Both the position numbers and the translations under genes were made by a program. A DNA stretch of 64,000 bases, taken from positions 186,001 to 250,000 of the forward strand of contig CABJAB010000004.1 of the NCBI GenBank assembly GCA_902363445.1, written 5' to 3'. Below the pieces are notes generated by a model. The model did not search any database. It saw nothing but the letters and a program-made list of their open reading frames with translations, and had not been told where the DNA came from. The DNA comes from Lachnospiraceae bacterium. GTDB lineage: Bacteria > Bacillota > Clostridia > Lachnospirales > Lachnospiraceae. This document shows positions 8,622-17,860 of this stretch, in pieces (the first letter of the stretch is position 1; every line of letters begins with the position of its first letter).

Positions 8622-10319
8622 TTAGTTAAGCTCGCTGACTACCTTTTTCAGAGCTTCCAGAGCTTCTTCAGGAAGTGCGTCGTATCCGCCCTTCTCTGTA
8701 GCGAATGCAGAAACTTCATTTACACGATCCTGCATACGTGCTTTCAGCTGTGCCAGATAATCCGCATCATTCAGATCCGGAACAAAGCCTTCCCAATCCA
8801 TGATCTCAATGTCAGAGAAAGGTCCCCATTTCTTGAACTCAGCTTTGCCTTCTACAATCTTCTCCAGAATGCCGATCGTATCTTTGGGCTGTACTTTCTT
8901 GCCCATGAAATCACCGGTATTGATAATGTAGCAGTCTACATTCTTCTCCTCAACCAGCTTCTTGAATTTCTCATAGTCATTTGCCAGAGGATAGGTCCTG
9001 AAGGGGTTTGCATAAGGAACTACGACCAGCTTGTTGGGATCTACGCCGGGAGCCAGTCTCTCTGCAGAAGATCTCTTTGTAGCCAAAGTTGCGCCCATTA
9101 CGGAAGCCAGAGCAGAACCTTTCAGTTTAACTACAGGCGGAATAGTGGGATCTTTCATAATCCAGAAGATGGAATTCACAGGAGAATTCACCTTGTCCAC
9201 ACGGTTCGGGGACCACAGTTTGGACTTGATGGCGCGTCCGTTACCGTTACGGATATCTTCTGTAACCAGCTGAATCTTGCCGTCCTCATCCAGAGTTGCG
9301 GAGCAGTTCTGAACCGTCAGCAGATATTTATTGTCAGGGCAACCGGTAGGATAATCGGCAGTCTTGTCAAAATAAGCGGGCTCCAGAGCTACGGATGCAC
9401 AGGTATCGGTATTGATGATAAACGCATCGTCATGAAGCACGGTAACACCGTATTTTCCGTCATGCTTTGCATGAGTCAGAGTGGACTTTCCAGAACCTGA
9501 CAGGCCGAATACGGAAGCTACATACTTGCTGCCGTCCGCCAGTGTATATTCCTTCTGTCCGCCGTGGCAGGAAGCGTAGCCATTGCGGTTCGCGATCGCC
9601 CATGCCATGGTCAGAGTACCCTTCTTGTGCTCACCGAAGTATCTCATACCCAGGATGCATGCACAGTTGGTATCTGTATTGAAGTAGCAAAGAGTCTTCT
9701 TTGCAGGGTCGCTCAAGCAGTCGAAGTTTACGCCGGGATGGTCCACGGGACTCCACTGAGGATCGGAGAAGATATAGATGTCAGCTTCTTTTCCGTCTCC
9801 TACTGCCTTGGAGTTTTTATACATCTTTACGTACTCATCTGACATGTACTGGAAGTTTAACATCCAGGAATACATGATGTTCTCTTCTCCTTCTGGAAGA
9901 AGAAGATGTGCTTTTACCATGTACTCAGGATCAAGTCCTACGTATACCTCTGCATGATACATCTTTTTCCAGCGGGAATCGTAGACAGCGTCCATCGCTA
10001 CTTTATCAAGTGCTTCACAGTCCACACCGGGCTCGCCTGCGATCCGGCGTGCCGCTGCGTAACGACCTGTGATCGCGCCATCGTTGAATAAAAGAACTTT
10101 GGCGTCACTGTCAAGGCCGATTTCTTCTGCTCTATATACCGGCATGTCCGTCACAATGGTTCCAGGTGAATTCTTAGCCAGCTTGTAAGCCTCTTTCAGG
10201 GTATTTACCTTTACTACGTTGTTGCCGTAAAACGCGGCTTCAACAATAGAACGGGTTTTGGAAAAACCAACTTTACCCTTGCCAATTTCAGAAATAGGAT
10301 AATATGCTTTTGTTGCCAT
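8622..10319 (-). CDS. pckA: Phosphoenolpyruvate carboxykinase (ATP)
   Basis: A 565-residue ATP-type PEP carboxykinase. It interconverts oxaloacetate + ATP and PEP + CO2 + ADP; in fermenting anaerobes it often runs toward oxaloacetate to save ATP. The kinase-1 P-loop GLSGSGKST is at 272-280 and the metal-binding LHDDAF (kinase-2) at 295-300. AGGAGG precedes the ATG. It is monocistronic, with its own promoter and terminator. With the succinate-forming operon nearby it could feed C4 metabolism; that link is inference. Confidence 0.95.
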   Translation of the reverse strand: MATKAYYPISEIGKGKVGFSKTRSIVEAAFYGNNVVKVNTLKEAYKLAKNSPGTIVTDMPVYRAEEIGLDSDAKVLLFNDGAITGRYAAARRIAGEPGVDCEALDKVAMDAVYDSRWKKMYHAEVYVGLDPEYMVKAHLLLPEGEENIMYSWMLNFQYMSDEYVKMYKNSKAVGDGKEADIYIFSDPQWSPVDHPGVNFDCLSDPAKKTLCYFNTDTNCACILGMRYFGEHKKGTLTMAWAIANRNGYASCHGGQKEYTLADGSKYVASVFGLSGSGKSTLTHAKHDGKYGVTVLHDDAFIINTDTCASVALEPAYFDKTADYPTGCPDNKYLLTVQNCSATLDEDGKIQLVTEDIRNGNGRAIKSKLWSPNRVDKVNSPVNSIFWIMKDPTIPPVVKLKGSALASVMGATLATKRSSAERLAPGVDPNKLVVVPYANPFRTYPLANDYEKFKKLVEEKNVDCYIINTGDFMGKKVQPKDTIGILEKIVEGKAEFKKWGPFSDIEIMDWEGFVPDLNDADYLAQLKARMQDRVNEVSAFATEKGGYDALPEEALEALKKVVSELN

Positions 10320-10365
10320 TCCTTGTTCCTCCTTTATAAAATTAAGTAAAATCGAAATCTGCTTT

Positions 10366-10394
10366 ATTATCTCATTTTATCTGACAAAAGTCAA
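10366..10394 (-). promoter_or_regulatory. pckA promoter
   Basis: TTGACT (10389-10394) and GATAAT (10366-10371) on the minus strand are 17 bases apart, about 45 bases before the pckA start. A perfect 14-base palindrome, ATCGCCGCGGCGAT (10479-10492), lies farther upstream, before the leuS stop; no T-run follows it, so it is not an obvious terminator and may be a protein site. Confidence 0.7.
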
Positions 10395-10525
10395 TGAAAT
10401 TTCTGTTGATTATTTATCAATTTATTCTTTCCTGTTTATAAAGAATTTTTATAGTACCGTTTAATCGTTGTCGGTCACATCGCCGCGGCGATTCCCCCAT
10501 ACGGAACAGGTCACAGAATTTTCCA

Positions 10526-12943
10526 TCACTTAGCCACGATATTGATAATTCTTCCGGGTACATATATTTCTTTTACGATGCTTCCTGTCAGCTTGTTCCC
10601 CAGGGCTTTCCGCCCTGCTTCCAGAGCCGCTTCCTTTTCCATATCTACCGGCAGGGTGATGACGCATCTTGTCTTGCCGTTCAGCTGCACAGCAATCTCC
10701 TTTTCGTCATCCGCCATCTTACCTTCATCGTATTCCGGCCAGGTATTGCTGCCGTCAAAGACGCTGGTCTCATGTCCCAGCCGGCTCCAAAGCTCTTCGC
10801 AGATATGGGGGGCGAAGGGGGCCAAAAGCGTGACAGCCGTTTCCAGAGTCTCTTTATCCATGCCGCCGTTCTTCTTGGCCATCTCGATCATCTTATTGTT
10901 ATATTCCATGAAGCCGCTGATGACCGTATTAAGGCTGAAGCTTTCCAGACGGCTGGTGATGTCATATATCATCTTGTGGCGGAGCTTTTCTGTCTCCCTC
11001 GTAGACGCCATGCCTGAATCTTTGCTGTCCATGACCATGTTCCAGAAACGGTTGAGGAAGCGGTTCACTCCGTCGATTCCTCTCTCATCCCATTCCGAAT
11101 CCAGTTCCGGAGGCCCCACGAACAGCTCATACATTCTCAGGGAATCACATCCATAGTCGCGCACCAGGTCATCCGGCGATACCACATTACCCTTGGACTT
11201 GCTCATCTTGATGCCGTTCTTTCCGGTGATCATGCCCTGGTTGAAAAGCTTTTTAAAAGGCTCGTCAAAGTCCACCACGCCGATATCATGGAGAAACTTC
11301 GTATAAAATCTGGAGTACAGAAGGTGGAGCACCGCGTGCTCTACGCCGCCGATATACATATCGACCGGAAGATACTTATCCGCTTTCTCTCTGGAGACAA
11401 GCTCCTCGCTGTTCTTGTTGTCCACGTAACGGAGGAAATACCAGGATGACCCCGCCCACTGAGGCATCGTATTGGTTTCTCTCTTAGCGGGCCGTCCGCA
11501 GACAGGACAGGTAGTGTTCACCCATTCGTCAATTGCCGCCAGAGGAGATTCTCCCGTACCGGTCGGCTGATAAGACTCCACCTCCGGCAGAAGCAGAGGA
11601 AGCTCCTCTTCCGGCACAGGAACGCATCCGCAGTGGTCACAGTGGATGATGGGAATCGGCTCTCCCCAGTAACGCTGTCTGGAGAATACCCAGTCACGCA
11701 GCTTGTACTGAGTGGTCTTTTTACCCAGTCCCCTCTCCTCCATGATGTCCGGAACCTTCGCTTTGGCCTCTTCTGAGCTCATCCCGTTGAACTCTCCGGA
11801 ATTGATCATGACGCCGGGGTTCACATATGCCTCCTTAAGATCCGGATTTTCCTTTCCGTCCGGTGAGATCACCTGGATGATCGGTATATCAAATTTCTTC
11901 GCGAACTCAAAGTCTCTGTCATCATGGGCGGGCACGCACATGATCGCGCCGGTCCCGTAATCTGCCAGTACATAATCAGACAGCCAAATGGGAACCTTTG
12001 CTCCATTGATCGGGTTCACCGCATAGCTTCCCGTAAACACACCGGTCTTTTCCTTATCCTGGAGACGGTCCACATTGGATTTCATAGAAGCCTGGTATAT
12101 ATAGTCCTCCACCTCTTTTTTCATCTCAGGAGAAGCGAGCCCCGCTGCCATGGCATGCTCCGGCGCCAGCACCATGAAGGTAGCTCCGTATAACGTATCC
12201 GGACGGGTGGTATACACCTTGATGCTCTCTTCTTTGCCGTCCACCTGAAAATCAATCTCAGCGCCGTAGGATTTTCCGATCCAGTCTGTCTGCATCTTCT
12301 TGACCTTTTCCGGCCAGTCCAGCTTGTCAAGATCGTCCAACAGCCTGTCCGCATAAGCCGTGATCTTGAGCATCCACTGCTTCAGATTTTTCTTGGTGAC
12401 CGGAGCGCCGCACCGTTCGCAGCATCCGTTCACTACCTCCTCGTTGGCGAGACCGGTCTTACAGGACGGGCACCAATTGATCGGCATCTCTTTTTCATAT
12501 GCGAGCCCCGCCTTGAACATCTTGACGAATATCCACTGGGTCCATTTATAGAAGGAAGGATCCGTGGTATTTACTTCCATATCCCAGTCATAGACTGCAG
12601 CGATCTGCTTGATCTGTTCCCTGATGTGATCAATATTGTCAGCCGTGGATTTTGCCGGATGCTCTCCCATCTTGATCGCATAGTTCTCAGCCGGAAGCCC
12701 GAACGCGTCCCATCCCATGGGATGGATGATATAATATCCTTTCAGCATCTTATATCGGCTCCAGACATCGGAGATCACATAGCCTCTCCAATGCCCCACA
12801 TGAAGTCCGTTCCCAGAAGGATACGGGAACATATCCAGGCAGTAATATTTCGGTTTCTTCCCGTCATTTACATTGACCGGGTCCTCCGCCCATTTTTTGG
12901 TCCATTTCTTTTCAATTTCCTTATGATTATAAGGGACAGCCAT
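10526..12943 (-). CDS. leuS: Leucyl-tRNA synthetase
   Basis: An 805-residue class Ia synthetase charging tRNA-Leu. The HIGH motif is HVGHW (residues 48-52), KMSKSKGNV is present in the C-terminal half, and the CP1 editing insert lies between. The ATG at 12943 (MAVPYNHKEIEKKW) is preferred; the in-frame ATG at 12955 is directly against the AAAGG site, and family members start at the equivalent of the chosen position. It is controlled by the Leu T-box leader directly upstream. Confidence 0.96.
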   Translation of the reverse strand: MAVPYNHKEIEKKWTKKWAEDPVNVNDGKKPKYYCLDMFPYPSGNGLHVGHWRGYVISDVWSRYKMLKGYYIIHPMGWDAFGLPAENYAIKMGEHPAKSTADNIDHIREQIKQIAAVYDWDMEVNTTDPSFYKWTQWIFVKMFKAGLAYEKEMPINWCPSCKTGLANEEVVNGCCERCGAPVTKKNLKQWMLKITAYADRLLDDLDKLDWPEKVKKMQTDWIGKSYGAEIDFQVDGKEESIKVYTTRPDTLYGATFMVLAPEHAMAAGLASPEMKKEVEDYIYQASMKSNVDRLQDKEKTGVFTGSYAVNPINGAKVPIWLSDYVLADYGTGAIMCVPAHDDRDFEFAKKFDIPIIQVISPDGKENPDLKEAYVNPGVMINSGEFNGMSSEEAKAKVPDIMEERGLGKKTTQYKLRDWVFSRQRYWGEPIPIIHCDHCGCVPVPEEELPLLLPEVESYQPTGTGESPLAAIDEWVNTTCPVCGRPAKRETNTMPQWAGSSWYFLRYVDNKNSEELVSREKADKYLPVDMYIGGVEHAVLHLLYSRFYTKFLHDIGVVDFDEPFKKLFNQGMITGKNGIKMSKSKGNVVSPDDLVRDYGCDSLRMYELFVGPPELDSEWDERGIDGVNRFLNRFWNMVMDSKDSGMASTRETEKLRHKMIYDITSRLESFSLNTVISGFMEYNNKMIEMAKKNGGMDKETLETAVTLLAPFAPHICEELWSRLGHETSVFDGSNTWPEYDEGKMADDEKEIAVQLNGKTRCVITLPVDMEKEAALEAGRKALGNKLTGSIVKEIYVPGRIINIVAK

Positions 12944-12980
12944 GATATGATACATCCTTTCTCAGTTTTAGTAATAATTA

Positions 12981-13240
12981 AAAAGCCCCTCGTCTCTATA
13001 GAGACGAAGGGCCTGTTCGCGGTACCACTCTACTTCACAGCCAGACTGCTGTGCACTCATCACTTCTGTAACGGGAAGGCCCGCCGCCGCTTACTTGCAT
13101 CATCCCGCAACGGGATAAGTGTTCTGCCGCGGAACTCCGAGACCAGTTCGGGCACACCAGGCACCGCCTCACACCATCCGGCAGCTCTCTGAAGCCTTAT
13201 GAAGCCTTACTCTTTCTCTTCTACGTTCTTTTCTATATCA
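12981..13240 (-). promoter_or_regulatory. T-box leader (tRNA-Leu, specifier CUG) upstream of leuS
   Basis: The minus strand carries the T-box sequence AGAGTGGTACCGCG (13018-13031) followed by a terminator hairpin with TTTTTAATT (12981-13012). Upstream is a Stem I with AGAGAG and a GGTGTGAG apical loop. The specifier, read in the context GAA-CTG-GTCTCGGAG, is CTG (13144-13146), a leucine codon. Uncharged tRNA-Leu should stabilise the antiterminator and raise leuS expression. Confidence 0.92.
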
Positions 13241-13246
13241 CCGGAT

Positions 13247-13275
13247 ATTATACCCGCCAGAAAGGCTTTTGTCAA
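13247..13275 (-). promoter_or_regulatory. leuS T-box promoter
   Basis: Consensus TTGACA (13270-13275) and TATAAT (13247-13252) on the minus strand, 17-base spacer, placing the start of the leader near 13240. Confidence 0.85.
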
Positions 13276-13319
13276 GCTCCCACATCCCTGTCCGAGCCAT
13301 ACATTTTACAGTCCTTTTC

Positions 13320-14603
13320 CTATAATACCCGAATGCCTCCATATGGCCGCACCTTCAGAACATGGCAGGAGCCCTCGCCAAAAATTCCGTTCATGACCTC
13401 CCTGTATCGATTTACAAGATCATCCGATACAAAAGCCTGGATAGTTCCAGCGAAACCGCCTCCATGCACCCTGCTGACGCCGCGGGAGCCCAGGATGTCC
13501 TCACTGACCGCCAAACCTATGGACAGCCCCTGTTCCCACGGGCTTTTACACGTATAGATATTCTGAAGATATTTAAAAGAAGAATTTCCAGATTCTTTCA
13601 CCAACTTCAGGAAATCTGCAAACCGCCCTTCCGAAAGAGCCTCTGCCTCCGCTCCCGCGCGCTCATTTTCCCCAAAGAAATGGATAGCCCGAAGGACCGC
13701 CCTGTCCCCGGCTGCTTTCCGCATCTCTGGAAGCCTTCTGAAAAATTCCCCTTTATCAGCCTCTCTCAGCACTTTTTTTCCCATGTATTCGGCAACCGTT
13801 TTCATTTCTGCAGGAATCATGGCATATTCCTCCGTCAGATTGGAATGAGAGCCTTTCGTATCCACAATACACATACTATAGTGATACGCTTCAAAGTTCC
13901 CATGTACTTTTCTCACTTCCGGCGACACCGGATCTTTAAAATCAATCTGGATTAATCCGCCTTCTGAACAGGCCATCTGATCCATCAGGCCGCAGGGTTT
14001 TCCAAAATAAGTGTTCTCCGCATATTGAGCGGCTCTGGCGATTTCCAAAGGACTCATCTTTCCGTCGTAGAACAGACCGGAAATGATCGTACCGACCATC
14101 ACTTCAAAGGCCGCTGAAGATGACAGACCGGCTCCAATCGGAATATCGCTTGTCACATATGCGTCAAATCCCTGTTCCAGCTGGAACCCTCCTGATCTGA
14201 ACCCTGCCGCTACTCCTCGGATCAGGCCGGCCGGCGTCCCTTCTTCTTCCTGTTTTTTGGACAGGTCCGATAAATCTACCATGATTTCGCCATAACCCTC
14301 TGAAATGATCCGAAGTCTTCTGTCACAGCTTCGTCCCGCCACAGCTATGATGTCCAGATTGACAGAGGCCGCCAGTACGACTCCGCACTGATGGTCCGTA
14401 TGATTTCCGCCCACTTCACTTCTGCCCGGTACACTGTAGACTGCTGCCTGTTCCCCGTTAAACAGTTCTTGATAATTTCTCAGTGCTTTTATATACCGCT
14501 CTCTTTGATATATAAGTGCAGAGTCATCCATGTAGGTTTCCTTCAGGCGCCTGTCATACAGACCCTTTCGCAATTCCTCCATAAGTGTTTCAATTTGTAT
14601 CAT
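13320..14603 (-). CDS. galK: Galactokinase
   Basis: A 427-residue GHMP kinase phosphorylating galactose to galactose-1-phosphate. The galactokinase signature GRSEVGGNHTDHQ is at residues 60-72, and IGAGLSSSAA is the ATP-binding glycine-rich loop. The ATG at 14603 has a GGGAGGG site; the frame extends 28 codons upstream, but those show no ribosome site or family similarity. It stands alone: galE is 45 kb away and no galT is seen in the window. Direct repeats upstream may be operators. Confidence 0.95.
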   Translation of the reverse strand: MIQIETLMEELRKGLYDRRLKETYMDDSALIYQRERYIKALRNYQELFNGEQAAVYSVPGRSEVGGNHTDHQCGVVLAASVNLDIIAVAGRSCDRRLRIISEGYGEIMVDLSDLSKKQEEEGTPAGLIRGVAAGFRSGGFQLEQGFDAYVTSDIPIGAGLSSSAAFEVMVGTIISGLFYDGKMSPLEIARAAQYAENTYFGKPCGLMDQMACSEGGLIQIDFKDPVSPEVRKVHGNFEAYHYSMCIVDTKGSHSNLTEEYAMIPAEMKTVAEYMGKKVLREADKGEFFRRLPEMRKAAGDRAVLRAIHFFGENERAGAEAEALSEGRFADFLKLVKESGNSSFKYLQNIYTCKSPWEQGLSIGLAVSEDILGSRGVSRVHGGGFAGTIQAFVSDDLVNRYREVMNGIFGEGSCHVLKVRPYGGIRVL

Positions 14604-14713
14604 GGCCACCCTCCCGTGCATGTGCAAGCAGCGGCAGAAATCGATATCCGCTGTCATTATTTTACTAAATCCTTCTCTGAAATGCATCCATTATTTTCCG
14701 TTTTGGAGAAATC

Positions 14714-14768
14714 AATTCAATTACAGCGGGGATAATTGTTTAGAATCTGTGTAAAATAATTCAATTAC
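14714..14768. repeat. Paired 11-base direct repeats upstream of galK
   Basis: AATTCAATTAC occurs exactly at 14714-14724 and 14758-14768. The starts are 44 bases apart, close to four helical turns, so two bound proteins would face the same side of the DNA. They lie in the A+T-rich gap between galK and tRNA-Thr. A role as galK operator is inferred. Confidence 0.5.
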
Positions 14769-14808
14769 TCAAAAAATATAAGAAATAATATTTTGACGAA
14801 AATGGTAG

Positions 14809-14837
14809 TTGACAAGCCGTAACTTCTATAGTATATT
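14809..14837 (+). promoter_or_regulatory. tRNA-Thr promoter
   Basis: TTGACA (14809-14814) and TATATT (14832-14837), 17-base spacer, about 30 bases before the tRNA. Confidence 0.8.
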
Positions 14838-14869
14838 ATTCATGTTGCCGCTTAGAAAAGCGGAAAAGT

Positions 14870-14942
14870 GCTGACGTGGCACAGGCGGTAGCGCACCTCA
14901 TTGGTAATGAGGAGGTCGGCGGTTCGAGTCCGCTCGTCAGCT
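14870..14942 (+). tRNA. tRNA-Thr (GGT)
   Basis: A 73-nt cloverleaf. The acceptor stem GCTGACG pairs with CGTCAGC, the anticodon stem-loop CCTCA-TTGGTAA-TGAGG gives anticodon GGT (14903-14905), and GGTTCGAGTC forms the T arm. CCA is not encoded. Confidence 0.96.
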
Positions 14943-14944
14943 TA

Positions 14945-14977
14945 AAAGAACCTGATATTTATCAGGTTCTTTTTTTG
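14945..14977 (+). terminator. Terminator after tRNA-Thr
   Basis: AAAGAACCTGAT and ATCAGGTTCTTT form a perfect stem followed by seven Ts, three bases after the tRNA. Confidence 0.88.
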
Positions 14978-14998
14978 GAATAAAGCAGATCCGGGCGT

Positions 14999-16324
14999 TT
15001 AAGCGCCCAGGCCTCCTGCTTCTTCGCCCGGCGGAAGAAGAGTCACTGTCGTATCACAGATCCTGTGATTCACCACAGTATGTACCTCTATCTTCATCCT
15101 GTCATACTGGCACGTAAACGTTTCTCCGTCGCCTGGGACGCGGCCGATCACCCCGAACAGAAATCCATTGTAGGTATCATATACATCTGTAGGCAGCCGG
15201 ACGCCGAGCGTCTCTGCCACTTCATCCAGATCCGCGCATCCTTGTATCTGCCACTGTCCCTCTCCGATATTCTGAATATCCTCCGGCTGTTCCGGCTCTT
15301 CCAGCTCATAAAGATCACCGACCAATGCCTCCATCAGATCATGGAGTGTGATGATTCCCGCCATGCCTCCGTACTCATCAATAATCACGGCAAAGTAAGT
15401 CCTCGTCTTTTTCATATTGCGGAACAGGACATTTGCTTTCATTGCCTCCGGAATAAAATACGCCCCGTCGACGGCCTTCTCCATCACAGCTTCCTTCGTT
15501 CTTTTTGGAAGGCGGAAATAATCTTTTGTATCCAAAACTCCCAAAATATCATCCCGGCTTTCTCCGCAGACTGGATAATGGGTATGACGGCTCTCATGGA
15601 TGACCCGTTCCCATTCTTCCATACTGTCCGCAAGCAGCAAAGAAGTCACCTCCACACGATGAGTACAGATCTGACCCACGGTGATATCATCAAACTTAAA
15701 TACGTTCTGAATGATCTCATTTTCATCCGCGTCAATCGTACCCTGTTCATTCCCGGCCATCAAAAGCATCCGGATCTCCTCTTCTGTCACCTTCTCGTCG
15801 TCTTCGTCCGGATTAATACCCATGAGACGGAGGATTCCGTTGGTGGAGGCTGTCAAAAGAAACACCAGTGGGGCAAAGACCTTGGATACGAAGCTGAGAG
15901 TCCCTGCCATGCCAAGAGCGGTCTCCTCTGATTTCTTCATTGCGATGCGCTTAGGGACCAGCTCTCCGAATACCAGATTAAAGTACGCCAGAACGAGAGT
16001 GATCAAAAAGACGGACACGGATTTGAGAACATTCTCCGGTACCGTGACCCCCACATCCATTAAAACCGCCACCAGAGGTCCCGCGAAATTTTCCGCCGCA
16101 AAAGCGCTGCCCAAAAGACCCGCCAGAGTGATCGCCACCTGTATCGTAGCCAGAAAGCGGGCCGGCTGTTCCGTCAGCGCCGCCAGCTTTCCCGCCCGTT
16201 TATTTCCTTCATCTGCCAGCTTTTTAAGCTTTGTCTCATTCATAGAGATAACGGCTATCTCCGCGCTGGCAAAGGTCGCGTTTAAAAATATCAAAACAAC
16301 TTGTAAAAGAATCGGTCCTATCAT
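14999..16324 (-). CDS. CNNM/CorC (HlyC-type) membrane transporter with CBS domains
   Basis: A 441-residue protein with three parts: an N-terminal DUF21/CNNM membrane domain (about 1-190, four hydrophobic segments), a CBS-domain pair (about 205-320) and a C-terminal CorC/HlyC transporter-associated domain (about 340-425). Members of this family move divalent cations, mainly Mg2+ or Co2+, and are often mislabelled hemolysins. It follows a leader containing a strong terminator-like hairpin, which may be regulatory. Confidence 0.9.
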   Translation of the reverse strand: MIGPILLQVVLIFLNATFASAEIAVISMNETKLKKLADEGNKRAGKLAALTEQPARFLATIQVAITLAGLLGSAFAAENFAGPLVAVLMDVGVTVPENVLKSVSVFLITLVLAYFNLVFGELVPKRIAMKKSEETALGMAGTLSFVSKVFAPLVFLLTASTNGILRLMGINPDEDDEKVTEEEIRMLLMAGNEQGTIDADENEIIQNVFKFDDITVGQICTHRVEVTSLLLADSMEEWERVIHESRHTHYPVCGESRDDILGVLDTKDYFRLPKRTKEAVMEKAVDGAYFIPEAMKANVLFRNMKKTRTYFAVIIDEYGGMAGIITLHDLMEALVGDLYELEEPEQPEDIQNIGEGQWQIQGCADLDEVAETLGVRLPTDVYDTYNGFLFGVIGRVPGDGETFTCQYDRMKIEVHTVVNHRICDTTVTLLPPGEEAGGLGA

Positions 16325-16378
16325 AGCAATCTCCTTTTCCTATAATTTCGGGCCACGGCCCCGCAGTTTTCAGAACAC

Positions 16379-16423
16379 AAAAAGGCACAGCCCATATCCT
16401 CTGTTTCGGATACGGACCACGCC
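16379..16423 (-). terminator. Terminator hairpin in the gap between rlmB and the CNNM gene
   Basis: Sixteen consecutive pairs, several of them G-U, form between 16408-16423 and 16384-16399 with an 8-base loop, followed by TTTTTG on the minus strand. It could end the cysE-rlmB operon. A TTGACA-like element just after the rlmB stop would instead place it inside a roughly 130-nt leader of the CNNM gene, as in attenuators. I do not recognise a known riboswitch in that leader. Confidence 0.7.
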
Positions 16424-16581
16424 CTCATCATATCATCTCACTGCATGGAACCGCTATTCTCTGCTTACAGGATTCACTGTCGCTGTCATCACTGTCGTCC
16501 ACGCAATTCTTCACATCCTTTCTCTGCTATACTATATTCCTATCATATTTTGCCGTACCTGTCAATCGGATGATGCCCTTT

Positions 16582-17325
16582 CTATTTCTTTAAGCGCTGC
16601 CGTACTACCTCATAGGCCAGTACCCCCGCCGCCACAGAAGCGTTCAGGGAATCGATATCCCCTTTCATCGGGATGGACGCGGTCATATCACACCGTTCCT
16701 TTAACAGGCGGCCGACGCCTTCTCCCTCATTTCCAATGATGATCCCCATAGGACCGGTCAGATCCAGATCATACATGACGGTTCCGTCCATATCAGCACA
16801 GACGAACCACATTCCTTTTGCTTTCAGCTCTTCCATCACCGCCGTCAGGTTCGTCACCTTGGCCACGGGCGTATAATTTAAAGCTCCGGCTGATGTCTTC
16901 GCCACTACGGCAGTCAGCCCTGCCGCGCGCCGTTTGGGAACGATGACTCCATGTGCGCCGGCCAGATTCGCAGTCCGGATGATCGCCCCCAGATTATGAG
17001 GATCCTCAATTCCATCCAGCAGGAACAGAAAAGGCGGCTCTCCCTTTTCCTCCGCCAGTGCGAGCATATCCTCCACACTGGCATATTCATAAGCCGCCGC
17101 ATAGGCCAGAACTCCCTGGTGCTTCCCTGTGGAGGATAACTGGTCCAGACGCTCCTTCGGCACGTATTGTACAAGCGTATCCTGTTTTCTCGCCTCTCTT
17201 GCGATACTGAGCACCGGTCCGTCCTGGCACCCTTTCAGAAGAAAGACTTTATCTATGGTCTTTCCTGAACGGAAAGCCTCCAATACCGCGTTGCGGCCCT
17301 CTATGGTAAATTCTTCGTATCTCAT
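16582..17325 (-). CDS. rlmB: TrmH-family RNA 2'-O-methyltransferase (RlmB type)
   Basis: A 247-residue SpoU/TrmH methyltransferase with an N-terminal RNA-binding substrate domain and the C-terminal knotted catalytic domain. The three SPOUT motifs are visible: DPHNLGAIIRTA, then IIIGNEGEGV, then SLNASVAAGVLAYE. RlmB methylates G2251 of 23S rRNA in E. coli. The ATG at 17325 is used because AAAGGG precedes it; 32 upstream codons in frame overlap mrnC. It is the last gene of the Cys T-box operon. Confidence 0.9.
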   Translation of the reverse strand: MRYEEFTIEGRNAVLEAFRSGKTIDKVFLLKGCQDGPVLSIAREARKQDTLVQYVPKERLDQLSSTGKHQGVLAYAAAYEYASVEDMLALAEEKGEPPFLFLLDGIEDPHNLGAIIRTANLAGAHGVIVPKRRAAGLTAVVAKTSAGALNYTPVAKVTNLTAVMEELKAKGMWFVCADMDGTVMYDLDLTGPMGIIIGNEGEGVGRLLKERCDMTASIPMKGDIDSLNASVAAGVLAYEVVRQRLKK

Positions 17326-17365
17326 GCATTCCCTTTCCGGCTCCGCCAGATGATCCGCCGTCCTG

Positions 17366-17860
17366 TCACGGAGCAGAAGTTTCCGTATCAGGCGGCACAT
17401 CGGCTTCTTTTTCCGCCTCATGATAAGCCAGGCATTTCTCCACCAGTTCTGTCATCCTCTCCCCCTGTCCGGTCAGATACAGATGGCCGAACAAGGCCTC
17501 CAGACCGGTCGCATGGCGGTATTCCGACATCGTGGCATTCTTGGCGCGGCTGCCCGCCTGGACATTCCTGCCTCTTCTGTACACGCTCTTTTCTTCATCG
17601 GTCAGCGCGTCAAAAATACCGTGTATCATATGAGACTGGGCACTGGCTTTCACCAGTTCACTGCAGCGTTCATGAAGCCTGCCCGGCGCCATATTCCCCT
17701 GTCCCACAACTATGGTGCGTATATAAAGACTGAATACCGCATCCCCGATAAAAGCCAGCGTCAGCGGTGAGTACGTCCGAATATCCGGACCGTCCTCACC
17801 GACCAGCAGTTGTTCCTGAGATATCATCTCAGGAATACAGTCTTTTACGCTCTCGTCCAT
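17366..17860 (-). CDS. mrnC: Mini-ribonuclease 3
   Basis: A 164-residue RNase III catalytic domain without the double-stranded RNA-binding domain, the hallmark of Mini-III, which trims 23S rRNA ends in Bacillus. LAFIGDAVFSLYIR near residue 35 holds the conserved catalytic acidic residue. The start overlaps the last 16 bases of cysS, so translation is probably coupled. The order cysS-mrnC-rlmB is conserved in Firmicutes. Confidence 0.93.
   Translation of the reverse strand: MDESVKDCIPEMISQEQLLVGEDGPDIRTYSPLTLAFIGDAVFSLYIRTIVVGQGNMAPGRLHERCSELVKASAQSHMIHGIFDALTDEEKSVYRRGRNVQAGSRAKNATMSEYRHATGLEALFGHLYLTGQGERMTELVEKCLAYHEAEKEADVPPDTETSAP

Noticed and set aside
13320..14603. A Leloir gal operon with galE
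   Set aside because: galE is 45 kb away in another context and no galT gene is seen.
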